Source: Prorocentrum cordatum (Eukaryota > Sar > Dinophyceae > Prorocentrales > Prorocentraceae). Taken from it: DNA of 64,000 bases. Shown in pieces: positions 33,271 through 44,553 of this stretch. The notes under the pieces were generated by a model. The model searched no databases. It saw only the letters and a program-made list of their open reading frames with translations, and had not been told where the DNA came from. The stretch spans positions 124,001 through 188,000 of the forward strand of contig CAUYUJ010016286.1 in NCBI GenBank assembly GCA_963575745.1, given 5' to 3'. A program made the position numbers and the translations under genes. The stretch's first letter is position 1, and the number at the start of each line of letters is the position of its first letter.

Positions 33271-34893
33271 CTAACAACTCCCATAGAGTACAGCCTCCAG
33301 AAGGGGTATCTGAAACTGCAGAGGTACCTGACTCCATTGAAGCGCCTCACGGAGTTTCCCCACGGCGGCATGGTCGAAGGCCCTACGGATATCACAGATA
33401 GCAACGTGCAGTTCTTGATCACGCCAGTTGGACGCATGTTGGCCCATATTTTTGAGGGCCGCAGTGATTTCGAATGTCTTGCGGTTAAGCTGGAATCCGT
33501 AGAGACCCAAACGGCGCAGTACACCCGAGGACTCCACAGACTCCTCGATCATACACACAAGCGTGCTGACATACCAACGTGCGATAGCATTGAGCAAGCA
33601 CAGGAACCTGCAGTCGGACATGTTACTTGTGAGAGTCTTCTTCGGCATAACACAAACAAGGATCTCACGCCAACTTTCAGGGTATGGGATGACACCCCTG
33701 AAGACCTGGTCAAATATCGTGTGCATCTTATTCAGAGAGGCCCATGGCATTTTCTTCAATATCTCGCACGGCACACCGTCCCGCCCTGTCGCCCTGGACG
33801 ATCGGAGCCGACTCCGAGCACGCAAAAACGTGCTGAAAGGTAAATTCGAGGCCGGCATCATGTTAGCCTCCCGTCGCAGCTCCTGCAACAGGCGACTGTT
33901 GGCCGAACGAGCCTCTAGAGATGAGAACTGCCCCTGGCAAGTACGATGTACGATCCTCTCCCATTGCTGTCTATCCTCCGTCCCTCCCAGATTGTGTAGT
34001 GTGTTGCGTACACGTCTGCGCACGGGCGGGATCTGCCACTCCAGACGAGCACGGCGGCATTGTCTCCGCAGGGCGTTGAGCTGACGTGTCAGCTCACGCC
34101 TCTCAGGACTCTGTCCAGGCGGAAGTGCACGTCGCCGTTCAAGCAACGGCTGGAGTCCTGGCGGTCGCACGGGAGGTTTTCGAGCGGCATCCCTGGTCTG
34201 AAAAGCAACTCCCTGGGTAAAACTGCTCACGAGTCCAGAAGCCAAACCACGAAAGTCCCGAGGAGCACCACATCCAGGACCGTCGTCGTCGCAGGTCTTT
34301 GTCTCGTAAGGTATATCATTGGGGGTCCCTTTGAGGCCCATGTCATCATCATCACCGTCACCCTGGAAATCCTGAATCCGTTCCATCATCTCATCACATT
34401 GTGTACGTGCAATGTTCTCGTCATACCATGTACTCGGCGTATAGCCTACCAACTGCACCCGTGGTCGATAACATGCATTCCAAAATCTGCCTGGACCCCC
34501 GTGGTCTCTAGCAGAAAGAACGAGCATAGCATGGTCAGACAAGCGGCTGGTAGCCAGCTTACCCCCTCGGTGAAACTCGTAAGATACCGTCATCTCCGCT
34601 ATTTCCCAGCGAAGCGGCATGCACATATAGTCTAGCACAGCGGACCTGGCTGGAACGCGCCCCCTCGCGTAGCCTGTCCACGTCACAGACCTATCTTGAA
34701 ATGTGTTGGCAGCCTTCAAACCGAACTCCATGAGCAAACCTAGTATCCTCCTCCCCATGTCGCGTTTGATCCTCTCCCTCTCTCTGATCTTAGTACCCTC
34801 CTCCGAATAAACCAGCCATCCATCCACACCACCACCCGTGGTAGCATATCTTACACCCTTGAACTCCCCATAAGTGTTCCCAGGGAGCTCCAC
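33271..34893 (-). pseudogene. LINE A: EEP C-terminus and RT fingers/palm
   Basis: Opens with the ELPGNTYGEF strand that follows the GDFN motif, then RSAVLDYMCMP and the catalytic SDH (LSDHAMLVLSA), completing the EEP domain. After a linker the reverse transcriptase follows, with RATGRDGVPCEILKK, VCVMPKK and the first catalytic aspartate block DIRRAFDHAA. The frame breaks right after EAVLYGS, ahead of the GPEGP block found in the next ORF. Confidence 0.8.
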
Positions 34894-35618
34894 ATTGAAA
34901 TCCCCAGAGATAACCTTGGAGTCCTATATGTCCCACTGCATTCTCTCATGATCCGTGTAAGTTCAGCAACCGTTTCGTCACATATAGTCTCGGCATCGTT
35001 GACGCTCTCATCTGGAAGATAGACGCTCGCAAAGATAATTGGGTGGTTTTTCTTGCCCAAGACAGCCACAACCAGCCTAGATTGTGTAGTGATAATGTCC
35101 CGAACCTGTCCCTTCCATTGTCCGTTCATCATAATGGCCGCCTTCCCATCCTTTGATGGGAAAACGCTAAACCCCAGGCGTGTGCACTTACTAGATATCA
35201 GATGTTGTCCCTCCTGAAGCACCGCAAGGCCAATATGGGCCAGACAGTGTATTACTTCCGCCGCTCTGCAATTTTTCGCACCAGCCCTCTGACAGTTCCA
35301 AGTCGCAGCATTCAGTTGAAAGAACTGTCGGGCTCTCTTGCACTGACGGTTGTACTCGGTAAAAAATGTATCCTTTGTGATCTGCACACCGTATGTCGTC
35401 ACAAGATTCCTCCATGCATCATCCCAGAGCTGCCAGCCCGTACCTTCACGAAATTCCCCCAGAGCGAAAGGGCGTTGACCATCCACGGTACAATAGATAG
35501 TGCTGACAGGAGGGCCGATCTCAGGACGAAGTGACACCGCAGAAATCTGTGCACGCATAACGGCCATGAAACGGCTCGTAGCTTTGACATGTGGTCGCTT
35601 CCATGGTGCACAGTCCAC
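34851..35618 (-). pseudogene. LINE A: N-terminal part of EEP endonuclease
   Basis: After an N-terminal stretch I do not recognise, the EEP fold begins with NAATWNCQRAG and continues to VLQEGQHL (the QE-type active-site segment) and an IIFASVYLPDE strand. The frame is lost just before the GDFN strand: the ISGDFNVELPG sequence reads in the next frame at about 34890-34920. Expected role: nicking target DNA for target-primed reverse transcription. Confidence 0.75.
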
Positions 35619-35645
35619 CGAGAAGCGTAATGTTGTCGGATCAAT

Positions 35646-35680
35646 ATGTTGAGAAAGGCCGCGGAGGCCTTTCTCAACAT
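35646..35680. repeat. 15-bp-arm palindrome at the LINE A / LINE B junction
   Basis: ATGTTGAGAAAGGCC, a 5-nt loop, then GGCCTTTCTCAACAT. It runs into CATTTTGGGGGCGGCCCTCC, related to the GC-rich core at 30551, 48893 and 49620. The same hairpin sequence in the other polarity lies at 48834-48861. Confidence 0.85.
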
Positions 35681-35707
35681 TTTGGGGGCGGCCCTCCCTC
35701 CACTGTC

Positions 35708-35925
35708 AGCGCGGCGTTACCGTCGGGCACAGAGCTGACAGTCTTCTCACAGCACGATACATGAGGGCTTTTAAAACCGTGGTGGCGTGTGAACAGCCCG
35801 CCACGAACATCGACTTTTGCGCGGCGTTACCGTCGGGCACAGAGCTGACAGTCTTCTCACAGCACGATACATGAGAACTTCTAAAACCGTGGGGGCGTGT
35901 GAACAGCCCGCAACAATCCCTTGGT
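35708..35925. repeat. ~112-bp tandem duplication at the 3' break of LINE B
   Basis: GGCGTTACCGTCGGGCACAG begins near 35711 and again near 35823, each followed by CTGACAGTCTTCTCACAGCA and GTGTGAACAGCCCGC. It duplicates the RT segment with GCSHAxTVLxxLMYR and ends the reading frame. Confidence 0.9.
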
Positions 35926-37846
35926 GCGAAGTGAACAAGGAAGACTGACTCCCATGCGCCCTGAGCGTCCTGGGTTGGCTGTAGCTTTGAATTAACATCC
36001 ACGTTAATCTCAGCGAATATCCCACCGCTACGGCCTCACGAAGAAGGATGTGTGGTGACACCAACTCAAAGCACTTCCACAAATCAATCATGAGTGTCAC
36101 CGTATTGAGGCTCAGCGCCTCTGCGATCTCGTTGTCCAGGCTGAGGGAGAAAGCTGACGCTGACGAGCTCCGACCTGGCCCTGTGCCCCACGAATGCGAG
36201 CTGCGCTGCGATGTTGTCCAAGCTGCAGAGATGGGCCTTCTCATTCTGCTCCATATTCTGATGATCGAATTGAGCAAACCAATAAGGCGGGTCCCCCCAT
36301 CGGGCTTGGGCAGGCGAACAAGGAGCGCGACTAGCCTCTGAGGTGGCCATCCCAGCTTGTCCTCGCAAGCTGTGAACATGAGCGACAGAGCTAACACTGC
36401 TGGGTCGGACAAGTGCATGAGCTGTCGAGGGTGGAGGCCTGTCTGGCCGACAGCAGACTTCTCGGGGAAAGTCATGAACACCTTCCGCAGTTCATCAACA
36501 GTGGGTGGCTCCAGCAAGGGCCGGCTCTGCGCATCGGGCGGTAACTCAGGTTCACCTAGCCCATGATGCTGCCAGATCTTCGTCCACTGCTGGAGCTCCC
36601 GATCCGCAAGTTCGCACGGCTGCCCCGCGTCGTGGGTAGGAGGCACTTCGACTGGGCTGCGCACCTTCGTGAACCGATGCGCTCGTCCAGCGCCGCCGTC
36701 GAAACTGCTCCTGACCCAGTCCTGCCAGGCCCGGGTGCACTGCGCCTCTGCAATGGCCGTACGTGCACTGATTTCATCAATGATGCGCTGCGCTTGCTTC
36801 TGGAAGTCAGGGTGACCAAAGTGATGCAAGCCAGCTTGGAAGAATGCCTGCGCCTCAACGTCGAGCTGCCGAAGTGGGTGCTGCTGCTTCTGGAAACGCT
36901 GCTGGTAGACAGTCGTCTCGTGCATGATTTGCCCGATGGTGCGGACGTGTTGCTGGAGCTTGGCTCCTGAGGGGTTGTCGCTTACCTCAGCGATCCTGTT
37001 GGCGACGGCTGTCTGGACTGACATGAGGTGCTGGGCCCACCTGGCCGCCACCGCCCACGCCGTCGTAGCGCGCCCATGCCGCGCACGTCGCCGAGCAGGA
37101 GCCCACGCCACAGCCTTGTCACGAAGCTCAAGTGCACCAACTCTGCCCAGGTAATCTTTCCGTCTGATGCCGATCAGGTCAAGACGGTTGGCCAGCTCCG
37201 CTTCGATGCCAGCAAGCAGTATATCCCAGGCCTGGGCGAGGTCCTCCAGCGCGTTGGCACCTTCCAGACAGACAAAGAAAGGGTTCCAGTTGATGGGGTA
37301 CCTCGCACATCCAGGCGCCGCAACTTTGGGGAATCCCCTTGGTTGCTTGAGCTCCCTCTTCTTGAGCTGGAGCCTATCCCTGGGCAGGTACAGCAGCACA
37401 GGCTGGTGCGGCCATAGTGTAGCGTCACTCTGCACCGCGACCTGGAACGGCACATCATCCACTAGCGAGCTGTGTAAGATAAAGAAATCGATCATGGTGC
37501 CTGGCGTGGCTTGCAAGCACGCGGGGTGATCAGGGGCACAGCGCCCCCCTTGGATCATGCGTAGCCAGTCGTGCCCAAACAGCCCCCATGGTGACAAATT
37601 GAAATCTCCTGCGATCGGCCAAGAGTAACCTGCAGCGGCCACTCGCCGCACGTATTTGCACGCTTCCCACAACAGGGCTAAGTTCCTCGGGGTGCGACCT
37701 TCTCCTGTGTACAGGAAGATCGAGACCGCGACGATGCCTCCACGCTGGCCAGCATGGACGAGGCCCGCTCCAATGCTGTCTGCATAGATCACGCCGTGCT
37801 CTAGGAAGGGGGCCTGGGTGACCTGGATGCAAGAACGAGCGAGCAC
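35771..37846 (-). pseudogene. LINE B: EEP C-terminal half and truncated RT
   Basis: The 691-codon frame enters in the EEP domain (LARSCIQVTQAP), shows PIAGDFNLSPWG (Asp81, Asn83 of the frame) and the late catalytic His in LWPHQPVLLYL. A long helical linker follows, then RT blocks LLVRLPKPDGGTRLIGLLNS and TLMIDLWKCFELVSP, and GIVAGCSHAPTVL at the position of the template-grip loop. Between the first two RT blocks the text is out of register (WTTSQRSSHSWGTGPG), suggesting compensating indels. The frame ends in duplicated sequence. Confidence 0.8.
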
Positions 37847-40332
37847 AGCGATACCACCCTCCGTCCACCTTCAGCAGTTGGGGTCGAATCGATCCACTGG
37901 CCTTTCCAGCCGACGTCGAGGGCGTCGCCTTGCACCTCGTGCATCTTGGGCCCATGAGCGTGCACCTCTTTAGCTAAGACGACGTCAGCGGTACAAGTGG
38001 CGAGGTACTTGGTGAGCGAGCCGTAGGAGTTGGCATTCACGGTGATCACCTCCACCTTGGGCGCGTCCTGTTGATCCGCAAGGACTGCCGCACGTCGCTC
38101 ACCTCCTGCTGCTGGCACCTGGCTGTTCCCCGAGTCCAGCACCGCTGGCGACGACGACCTCCCCTTGGGTAGCGTTGGCGACGAATCTGGCTCCTCGAAC
38201 ATCTCATGGTCGCATAGCTGCCTGTCGAGATCCTCAAAGGTGTCGACGTCGCCATCCATGTTGTGGAGCACACCGCCAGCCTCATCTGGACGAGCGTCGC
38301 GGCACCTCTCAGAGCCGTATCCAGCAACTCCATGTGCGAGGGCTTCGGCCACCCCACCATTGCGGGCCTCGCTCGGGCTAACAGGGAGGACGATGGGGCG
38401 AGCATTGCAGCACCTCCCCAGGCCGCCTTCAGCATCTCCGCGTGGGAGGGCATCGGCCACCCCACCGCGGTGGGCCACGCACGTCCTCACAGGGAGGGCG
38501 ATGAGGCGAGCGCCGCAGCACCTCTCCACGCCGCCTGCAGCAACTCCATGCGCGAGGGCATCGGCCACCCCACCGCAGTGGGCCTCGCTCGGGCTTACAG
38601 GGAGGGCGGTGGGGCGAGCACCGCAGCACCTCACCAGGCCGCCATGCGCTCCTTCATGTGCGAGGGCATCGACCACCCCACCGCGGTGGGCCTCGCTCGG
38701 GCTTACAGGGAGGGCGACGGGGCGAGCGCCGCTGCTCCTCTCCACGCCGCCAGGGGGAAGAACGTGTGCGAGGGCATCGGCCACCCCACCGCCATGGGCC
38801 TCGCTCGGACTTACTGGGAGGGCGACGGGGCGAGCGTCGCAGCGCCTCACCAGGCCGCCAAGTGCAGCATCATGCGCGAGGGCATCGGCCACCCCACCGC
38901 GGTGGGCCTCGCATGCAGCAAGCCCTTTCCCCTGGGCATACGGGGGCGGCTCCAAGAGCCCAACTGACACCTGAGAGATTGACAACTCACCGTGGCGATC
39001 AAGATCGGCGCGGGCACCCGAGCATGGGCGCTCACGACAAGACGTCAGGTCTGGCACGGCATGCACAGGGGCAGGTAGATGGCAGGAGGAGTTCGGCACA
39101 AACTCTGCTGCCGTAACACTGAGCTGGCCCTCAGCAGGCTTAGCTTCTGGAAAAGGCATCATCATGACGTCGGCCAGATCACTGCGACTTGAGGCGCTTA
39201 GCCTCCTGCCAAGAGGGCACGGTGTGCATGCGCTTGACAGCAGCGCGAAGCTCGGCATCATCATCAGAGCCACCTGCCAGCACCTCCATGCCGCACGCCT
39301 TGAGGTACTCTCGCAGCTCCTCGGAAGTAGCTGAGTTGATCGCCTCGTCGTCTGAGGCCGCTGTGCAGCGCGCTGCTGGGCTGCCTGAGCGGCGGCAGCA
39401 TCCTCTGCAGCCTTCCGAGCGTCACGCTCTTGCTGCTCCTGCGCAGCTTGGAGGCGCTTGACCTCCTGGATCTTGGTGACCTCCGCCTTGATCTCTTGCA
39501 CCACTCCCTGCGCCTTCTCCTGAAGGCCAGTTGCCAAGCCCATCTGTTCCAGGACTTGGGCCATCTTCGTGAGACTCCACCGATCATCAACAGCACCACC
39601 AGTGGCAGGAGGCCCAGGTGGGGGTGCAAGAGTGGCAGCGGCATCGCAGATCTTGGTTCGCTCCGCCTGGAGCTCGCTGAGGGTGGTACGCGAGGCTTGG
39701 ATCTGCTTCCCTCGATATTCGAGTCCTTGCTGGAGCTCGGCGATCTTCTGACGCTTCTCATCCTGGGAGGACTGCCAGCGCTGCAACTGAGACTCGAACT
39801 TAGTGATGCGCTGACCAATTTCCTTGGACTTGATACCATCTGGCTTGGCCTGGAAGATAGTGCCACGGAGCGCCTCGCGCTCATCCCTGTACCGTTGAAG
39901 GACCAGGTCGATCTCGGGCGTGGCAGGACGGACTTTAGCGAGCGACTGGATGAGGCCATCGAGCTCAGCAGCTCGCTTCTTGGACTCCGTGACCACTTCG
40001 ACTTCCATGGCGCCTGCGTCGACATCCTGGGCCAACGGCTGGGCACGTGCCTGCTTGAGCTCTGCTGTGAGCCCTGCCACACGCTTCTCCATTGCGAGTA
40101 GTTGTTTGGCCATGGCCCCAGGCTGCTGGCTCTTGGTGCGGCTGGCCAAGCTTGTCGAAGGCTGCTTCGGCACGGGCTTGGACAGGAAAGCTGCACTCTT
40201 GGAGACTGAGCAGCTATGACAGGCCAACTTATCATGGTAACTGACGAATGGTTTACCATCACGTCCCGTACAGAATCGGCAGCACCACTTGGAGCGCTGC
40301 TGGTCGCGACGAACCGCAGGCGAGGGCACCAT
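37801..40332 (-). CDS. LINE B: ORF1-like region fused to EEP N-terminus
   Basis: I start at the Met at 40330-40332. An open frame continues upstream, but its text crosses the spliced-leader relict and a TG microsatellite. A probable zinc ribbon (CRFC near the start, CHSC about 25 residues on) is followed by a long heptad-rich coiled coil (LLAMEKRVAGLTAELKQ onward) and an Ala/Gln stretch. Then come about six 36-residue tandem repeats of SEAHRGGVADALAH type (plus-strand 38270-38920). The C-terminus begins an EEP domain (VITVNANSYGSL, DVVLAKEVHAHG) that continues in the next frame after a one-base loss in a G-run near 37858-37862. Likely role: RNA binding and target nicking for the element. Confidence 0.75.
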   Translation of the reverse strand: MVPSPAVRRDQQRSKWCCRFCTGRDGKPFVSYHDKLACHSCSVSKSAAFLSKPVPKQPSTSLASRTKSQQPGAMAKQLLAMEKRVAGLTAELKQARAQPLAQDVDAGAMEVEVVTESKKRAAELDGLIQSLAKVRPATPEIDLVLQRYRDEREALRGTIFQAKPDGIKSKEIGQRITKFESQLQRWQSSQDEKRQKIAELQQGLEYRGKQIQASRTTLSELQAERTKICDAAATLAPPPGPPATGGAVDDRWSLTKMAQVLEQMGLATGLQEKAQGVVQEIKAEVTKIQEVKRLQAAQEQQERDARKAAEDAAAAQAAQQRAAQRPQTTRRSTQLLPRSCESTSRRAAWRCWQVALMMMPSFALLSSACTPCPLGRRLSASSRSDLADVMMMPFPEAKPAEGQLSVTAAEFVPNSSCHLPAPVHAVPDLTSCRERPCSGARADLDRHGELSISQVSVGLLEPPPYAQGKGLAACEAHRGGVADALAHDAALGGLVRRCDARPVALPVSPSEAHGGGVADALAHVLPPGGVERSSGARPVALPVSPSEAHRGGVVDALAHEGAHGGLVRCCGARPTALPVSPSEAHCGGVADALAHGVAAGGVERCCGARLIALPVRTCVAHRGGVADALPRGDAEGGLGRCCNARPIVLPVSPSEARNGGVAEALAHGVAGYGSERCRDARPDEAGGVLHNMDGDVDTFEDLDRQLCDHEMFEEPDSSPTLPKGRSSSPAVLDSGNSQVPAAGGERRAAVLADQQDAPKVEVITVNANSYGSLTKYLATCTADVVLAKEVHAHGPKMHEVQGDALDVGWKGQWIDSTPTAEGGRRVVSLCSLVLASRSPRPPS

Positions 40333-40508
40333 CGCACTTCTGTTACTGCAACGAACCGAGTGTGGGCGCCACTCTGTGCAGTAGCCCAAAAGAAGACGGT
40401 GGCCAGGGCGGCCCTGAGAACAATAATTGTTCGAGAGTCTGGCTCCAAGCGCGACCCCTCGCGCTCGAAACGCCCTCTCGGACTCGCGGTCGTCGGGAGA
40501 CGCATTGC

Positions 40509-40530
40509 CTTGAGCCAAAATGGTTACGGA
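40509..40530 (-). other. Spliced-leader (DinoSL) relict
   Basis: On the minus strand these 22 nt equal the dinoflagellate spliced leader except for one base (A instead of G at position 7), including the diagnostic CATTTTGGCTCAAG end. It lies directly 5' of the LINE B ORF region, as expected if a trans-spliced LINE transcript was reverse transcribed and inserted. Confidence 0.85.
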
Positions 40531-40592
40531 TGTGTGTGTGTGTGTGTGCGTGCGTGCGTGCGTGTGTGTGTGTGGTGTGTGTGTGTCTGTGT
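40531..40592. repeat. (TG)n microsatellite
   Basis: GTGTGTG run with a GTGC interruption, immediately outside the spliced-leader relict. Confidence 0.9.
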
Positions 40593-40810
40593 GAGAGCGC
40601 AGGGCTATTTGGAACCACGCGTCAAAAAACGGTGGCCCGCTGGCGTTCTGAAGCATGCCGGGGTCTCTTGGAGCCTGCGGGGCGGGCCCTCCGCGCCTCC
40701 AGGGGCGTCGTGGGGGCTCTTGCGGCGCACGGTCGGCATTCGCAGGGAGCTCAGTTGAGGAGAGGGCCCAAAACCCTTTTCGGGAGCGTCTCAGAGGGAC
40801 CTCTGAAGCC

Positions 40811-40977
40811 TTAGGTCGGGCATGTCCCCCTACAGGGGGATTCTGGGCAAATTAAAAAAAGTCAGCACATACCCCCAAATAGCCACACAGACACACAGAA
40901 TTATCAAAACATCGTCCACTGACTGTGTTTTGACTAGTTTTGAATATTCCCCCTGTCGAGAGACACGCCCGACTTGA
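40811..40977. mobile_element. MITE family 3, copy 1
   Basis: TIRs TTAGGTCGGGCATGTCCCCC (left) and the inverse of TCAAGTCGGGCGTGTCTCTC (right), about 30 bp each with mismatches, around a ~110-bp non-coding centre. Two more copies lie at 41618 and 46741 in the same orientation. Confidence 0.8.
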
Positions 40978-40979
40978 TA

Positions 40980-41617
40980 TTTGGGGCCTCTTTGGGCCCT
41001 CCATTGGCCATGGGAGTTTCTTCGGAACCTGTCGGCGGCCTCGGGGCTCCTGTGGGGGGCGGGAAGCTCGAAATTCGAGCCCGGTTTCCCTCTCTCGGGC
41101 CGCTCCTGGGTCTCTCTTGGGCTGTCTCGCGAACTTCTTGAGCCGTCTTACAGCCCTCATAAGCTGACTTGGGGCTGCCTTGAGGACCTCTCGGGCCGTC
41201 TTGGGGGTCTCTTGGGTTGTCGTAGACATCGTTCACTTCAGGAACGAATCTGGCCAACAAAGAAAGATTGCCTGAACGAGAGAACATATGTTTGCTTCTC
41301 GGGGTCCTCTTGGAGGTCCCCTTGGGCAAGCATCGTGCTGTGAGTCCGCCATTTTCTTGTGTAGCAGGTACGCCGCGCCCGAGCCCCATTTCAGCCGGCG
41401 TCTCCTCGCCCAAGCGCCCTGAGACATGCTGAGACACTGAGGGGCCAGTATCATGCAGACGCCAGGCGAAGGCTGGCAAACCCGTGGCTGCTTCTACTTC
41501 TTCTTCTTCTTCTTCTTCTGGGAGGCAGCCTGTTTGTTTTAGCGCGCTGAATTGTATTCTGGGCACTTGTTTTGATCTTCCGGGGAGACCCTTTTGGCAG
41601 CCACGTCTTTGCCAGCC
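40980..41617. other. Repeat text and an unassigned minus-strand open stretch
   Basis: 40980-41220 is GGCCTC-type repeat. A minus-strand frame (about 41566 to 41240) encodes a run of seven Glu and unrecognised sequence (FSALKQTGCLPE, RLHDTGPSVSQHV). It could be an exon between MITE copies 1 and 2, but I cannot support a product. Confidence 0.3.
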
Positions 41618-41769
41618 TTAGGTCAGGCATATCCCCCTACAGGCGGATTTTGAGCGAAAGAATTCTAAAAACACACCAACAGGACCAACAATAATCAAAC
41701 ATATCGTCCCCAGACCATTGGTTCCACGATTTTTGCAGATGCCTCCCATAGAAAACATGCCCGACTTAA
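41618..41769. mobile_element. MITE family 3, copy 2
   Basis: Left end TTAGGTCAGGCATATCCCCC, right end the inverse of TTAAGTCGGGCATGTTTTCT. The subterminal GGCGGATTTTGAGCG is shared exactly with copy 3. Confidence 0.8.
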
Positions 41770-43015
41770 TGCTGGCCCTCGCCCGGCTTCCGCCACTGTG
41801 CTCCGCCGCCGAGCCCGAGGCCCCGGACGCCGCCGCGCCGCGGCAGACACGAGAGAGGCCACGGCTCCGCCGTCGACCACACAAGGTCTGCCGCGACGCG
41901 GCCCGGCGGCGAGGCGGCCCGTCGCCGCCGAGGCGGCAGGGCGCTGCCAAACGTGGCAGCGTGGAGCGGCCCGGCGGCGCTGGATCTGTGGCAAGAATGC
42001 GAGGCGGGGGTTCATCCAGATCCACCGCCTGGGGCGCAACGTCCTGGTGCCCCAGCGGGCGGTGGAGATGGACACGTTTTGGCCCCCGGGAGCCTGAACA
42101 TGTCCATGTCCACCGCCTGCCGGGGTCCCCGATGCGGCGGTCATGTACAAATCCCGCCTCGGAGGGAAGAGCACTGAGCTTATGTACAGACCTGCTCTTC
42201 GCGGTGTGCAGACATACTCCGCTCTCGAAAACATGGGTTTCTGCTATTGAGCGCACTGCGGGCCGAGCGTCCTGGTGCTGGGAAGCCCTGTAACACCACG
42301 CGCCTTCCATCCCGCCTGGAAGACTGGCGCGCTGACTCCACAGAAGAGGGATGGCTGGGCGAGGAGCTGCTGCGCCAGCGGCCAGGAGAGAAGCGAGGAG
42401 GCAGGAGGAGGAGTATGGAGACCACAATGGTGCGAGAACCATGCAAGAGACCTCTCTGACCCCCCAAAGAGCCCCAGGCGGGCCCCAAGATTGCCCCAAA
42501 AGAGCTCCAAGAGGGCCCCAAGAGAGCCCCAAGAGGGCCCCAAGAGCACCCCAAGAGGACCCCAACAGGACCCCAAGAGAGCCCCAAGATGGCTACAAGA
42601 GACCTCCTAGAACCTCTCACAACAACACCTCAACTCGCCTGGACATCGCTGCTGGATGGGCTGGTGGGGATACTTTTTTTGGTCGCGGCCGCGAGACAAG
42701 GGTCAGGCGGCGAAAACAATTTGCTGGTGGGGATACGCGAAGCGTCAAGAATTAACTCCCCCCCCTTCCTGAATTAGCCCAGCCCCCCCATATCCTGCAA
42801 GTGACGCTCTCCTCCAGCCCGTCCCCTTCCGGAGTTGAAGCAGAATCCCCGCTGAATTAACTCCTTCCCCTTCCTGAGTTGACTCCGCTACCCTTCTGTG
42901 GATTCCTGCGAACATCCTGCTAGGGGGAGGAGGCAACACGGGGGGAGGAGGAGAGCGAGGAGGGAGGACGGGAAAATGTGTATGAACGAATCTGATCGAG
43001 GAGGGGGACGGGGGC
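41770..43015. other. No confident gene
   Basis: 41790-42230 is GC-rich and open in several frames at once with Arg/Ala/Pro-rich text. 42460-42610 is CCCCAAGAG repeat (reverse GGCCTC family). 42740-42900 carries three AATTAACTCC..CCTTCCTGA-like repeats. None supports a product. Confidence 0.4.
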
Positions 43016-43017
43016 AA

Positions 43018-43435
43018 TGGAGGAGCTGGGTGAGGACGAGGAGGACGAGGATGATGGCGATGAGGATGATGTAGGCCACGGCGTTGATGATGGGTGAAGG
43101 TGGTGATGACGGTGATGGTGACGACGATGACGAGGCTGATGATGATGATGATGATGATGGTAGTGACAGTGATGGTAAAGACGCGCGCGAAGATGGCGAT
43201 GAGCATATAGCGTATGGTTGTGATGATAAGTGATTGTGATGGTGACGATGAGCATATATCGTATGGTTGTGATGTCGGGTGATGGTGATGGTGATGGTGA
43301 CGACGATAGCGAAGGTGATGAGGAAGATGGTAGTGATGATGGTGGTGACGTGTATGCTGGTGGCGACGATGGTGTTGGCGGTGGTGATGAAGATGGTAGT
43401 GGTGATGATGGTGGTGACACGTGCATGAAAGTGGC
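43018..43435. repeat. Degenerate GATGGTGATG minisatellite
   Basis: Repeats of GTGATGATGGGTGATGGTGA and CATAT(A/C)GTATGGTTGTGATG. The opening GGAGGAGCTGGGTGAGGACG (43018) recurs as GGAGGAGCCGGGTGAGGACG at 43931, so the pure microsatellites lie between two copies of the same sequence. Confidence 0.85.
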
Positions 43436-43933
<498 letters not shown>

Positions 43934-44059
43934 GGAGCCGGGTGAGGACGAGGAGGACAAGCATGAGTGCGATGAACAGATTGCGTATGGTTGTGATGAT
44001 GGGTGATGGTGGTGGTGATGGTGACGACAATAACGAAGCGAAGCGAAGCGAAGCGCGCA

Positions 44060-44550
44060 AGTCCGCCGGAGCGGGACCCTTGAGGGTCGGCGCGGGCAGG
44101 CCGGGGCCCTTACACCGTGGTGCCGGAGATGTTCATAAAGAAGCCGTCGCATGCGTGATAAATTGTCCCTCCAATCTGTGCCACGCAGAAGTGTCGCAAG
44201 CAAGCTGTAGCGACCATCGGCAACCGGTGTCGTCGGATGCCCTTGTGTCGTCCACCAGTTTGTGTGAGATCAAAAAGCTGACGATAGCATGATCCCGTCT
44301 CTTCCGCTGTCCTCCGTGTTTCCTCTGCGAGGAGGAGGAGGAGGAGGAGGGGGAGGAGGAACGCATAGGCCGGCAAGTATCAGGCTGCGTGCCCGACTCA
44401 CCCGAGTCATGCACAAAAGAGGCAGCCGCAGCGGAAGGGGGGAGGGGGGGAGGCAAGGGCAGAAACGCAAAATGCGGTGAGACTACAGTGCGCCGAGCGC
44501 GACCCAGAAGGGCGCGGCATGCCGAAGTCAATCAGTCCGAGAATCTGACC
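44060..44550. other. No recognisable gene
   Basis: Downstream flank of the ion-channel gene. Short (GGA)n at 44328-44357 and otherwise ordinary sequence. Confidence 0.45.
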
Positions 44551-44553
44551 ACG

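Larger units (their letters stand above)
31340..35690 (-). mobile_element. LINE retrotransposon A, decayed (EEP-RT-RNase H)
   Basis: Five consecutive minus-strand frames carry, in 5' to 3' order, an EEP endonuclease, reverse transcriptase fingers/palm, the rest of the palm, a thumb/connection region, and an RNase H-like domain: the usual order of I-group-like LINEs. At least four frame breaks separate them, so it is a fossil, though domains remain readable. The 5' side ends near a palindrome at 35646-35680 and abuts the truncated 3' end of a second LINE. The 3' side faces a CA-rich composite repeat. Confidence 0.85.
35700..40530 (-). mobile_element. LINE retrotransposon B, 3'-truncated, with spliced-leader 5' end
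   Basis: Minus-strand element with a zinc-ribbon/coiled-coil ORF1 region, an EEP endonuclease and the front part of a reverse transcriptase, broken by one frameshift near 37858-37862. It ends inside the RT palm at a 112-bp duplication, so the catalytic xxDD block, thumb and any RNase H are missing. Its 5' edge coincides with a spliced-leader relict at 40509-40530, beyond which lies a TG microsatellite. Confidence 0.85.
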
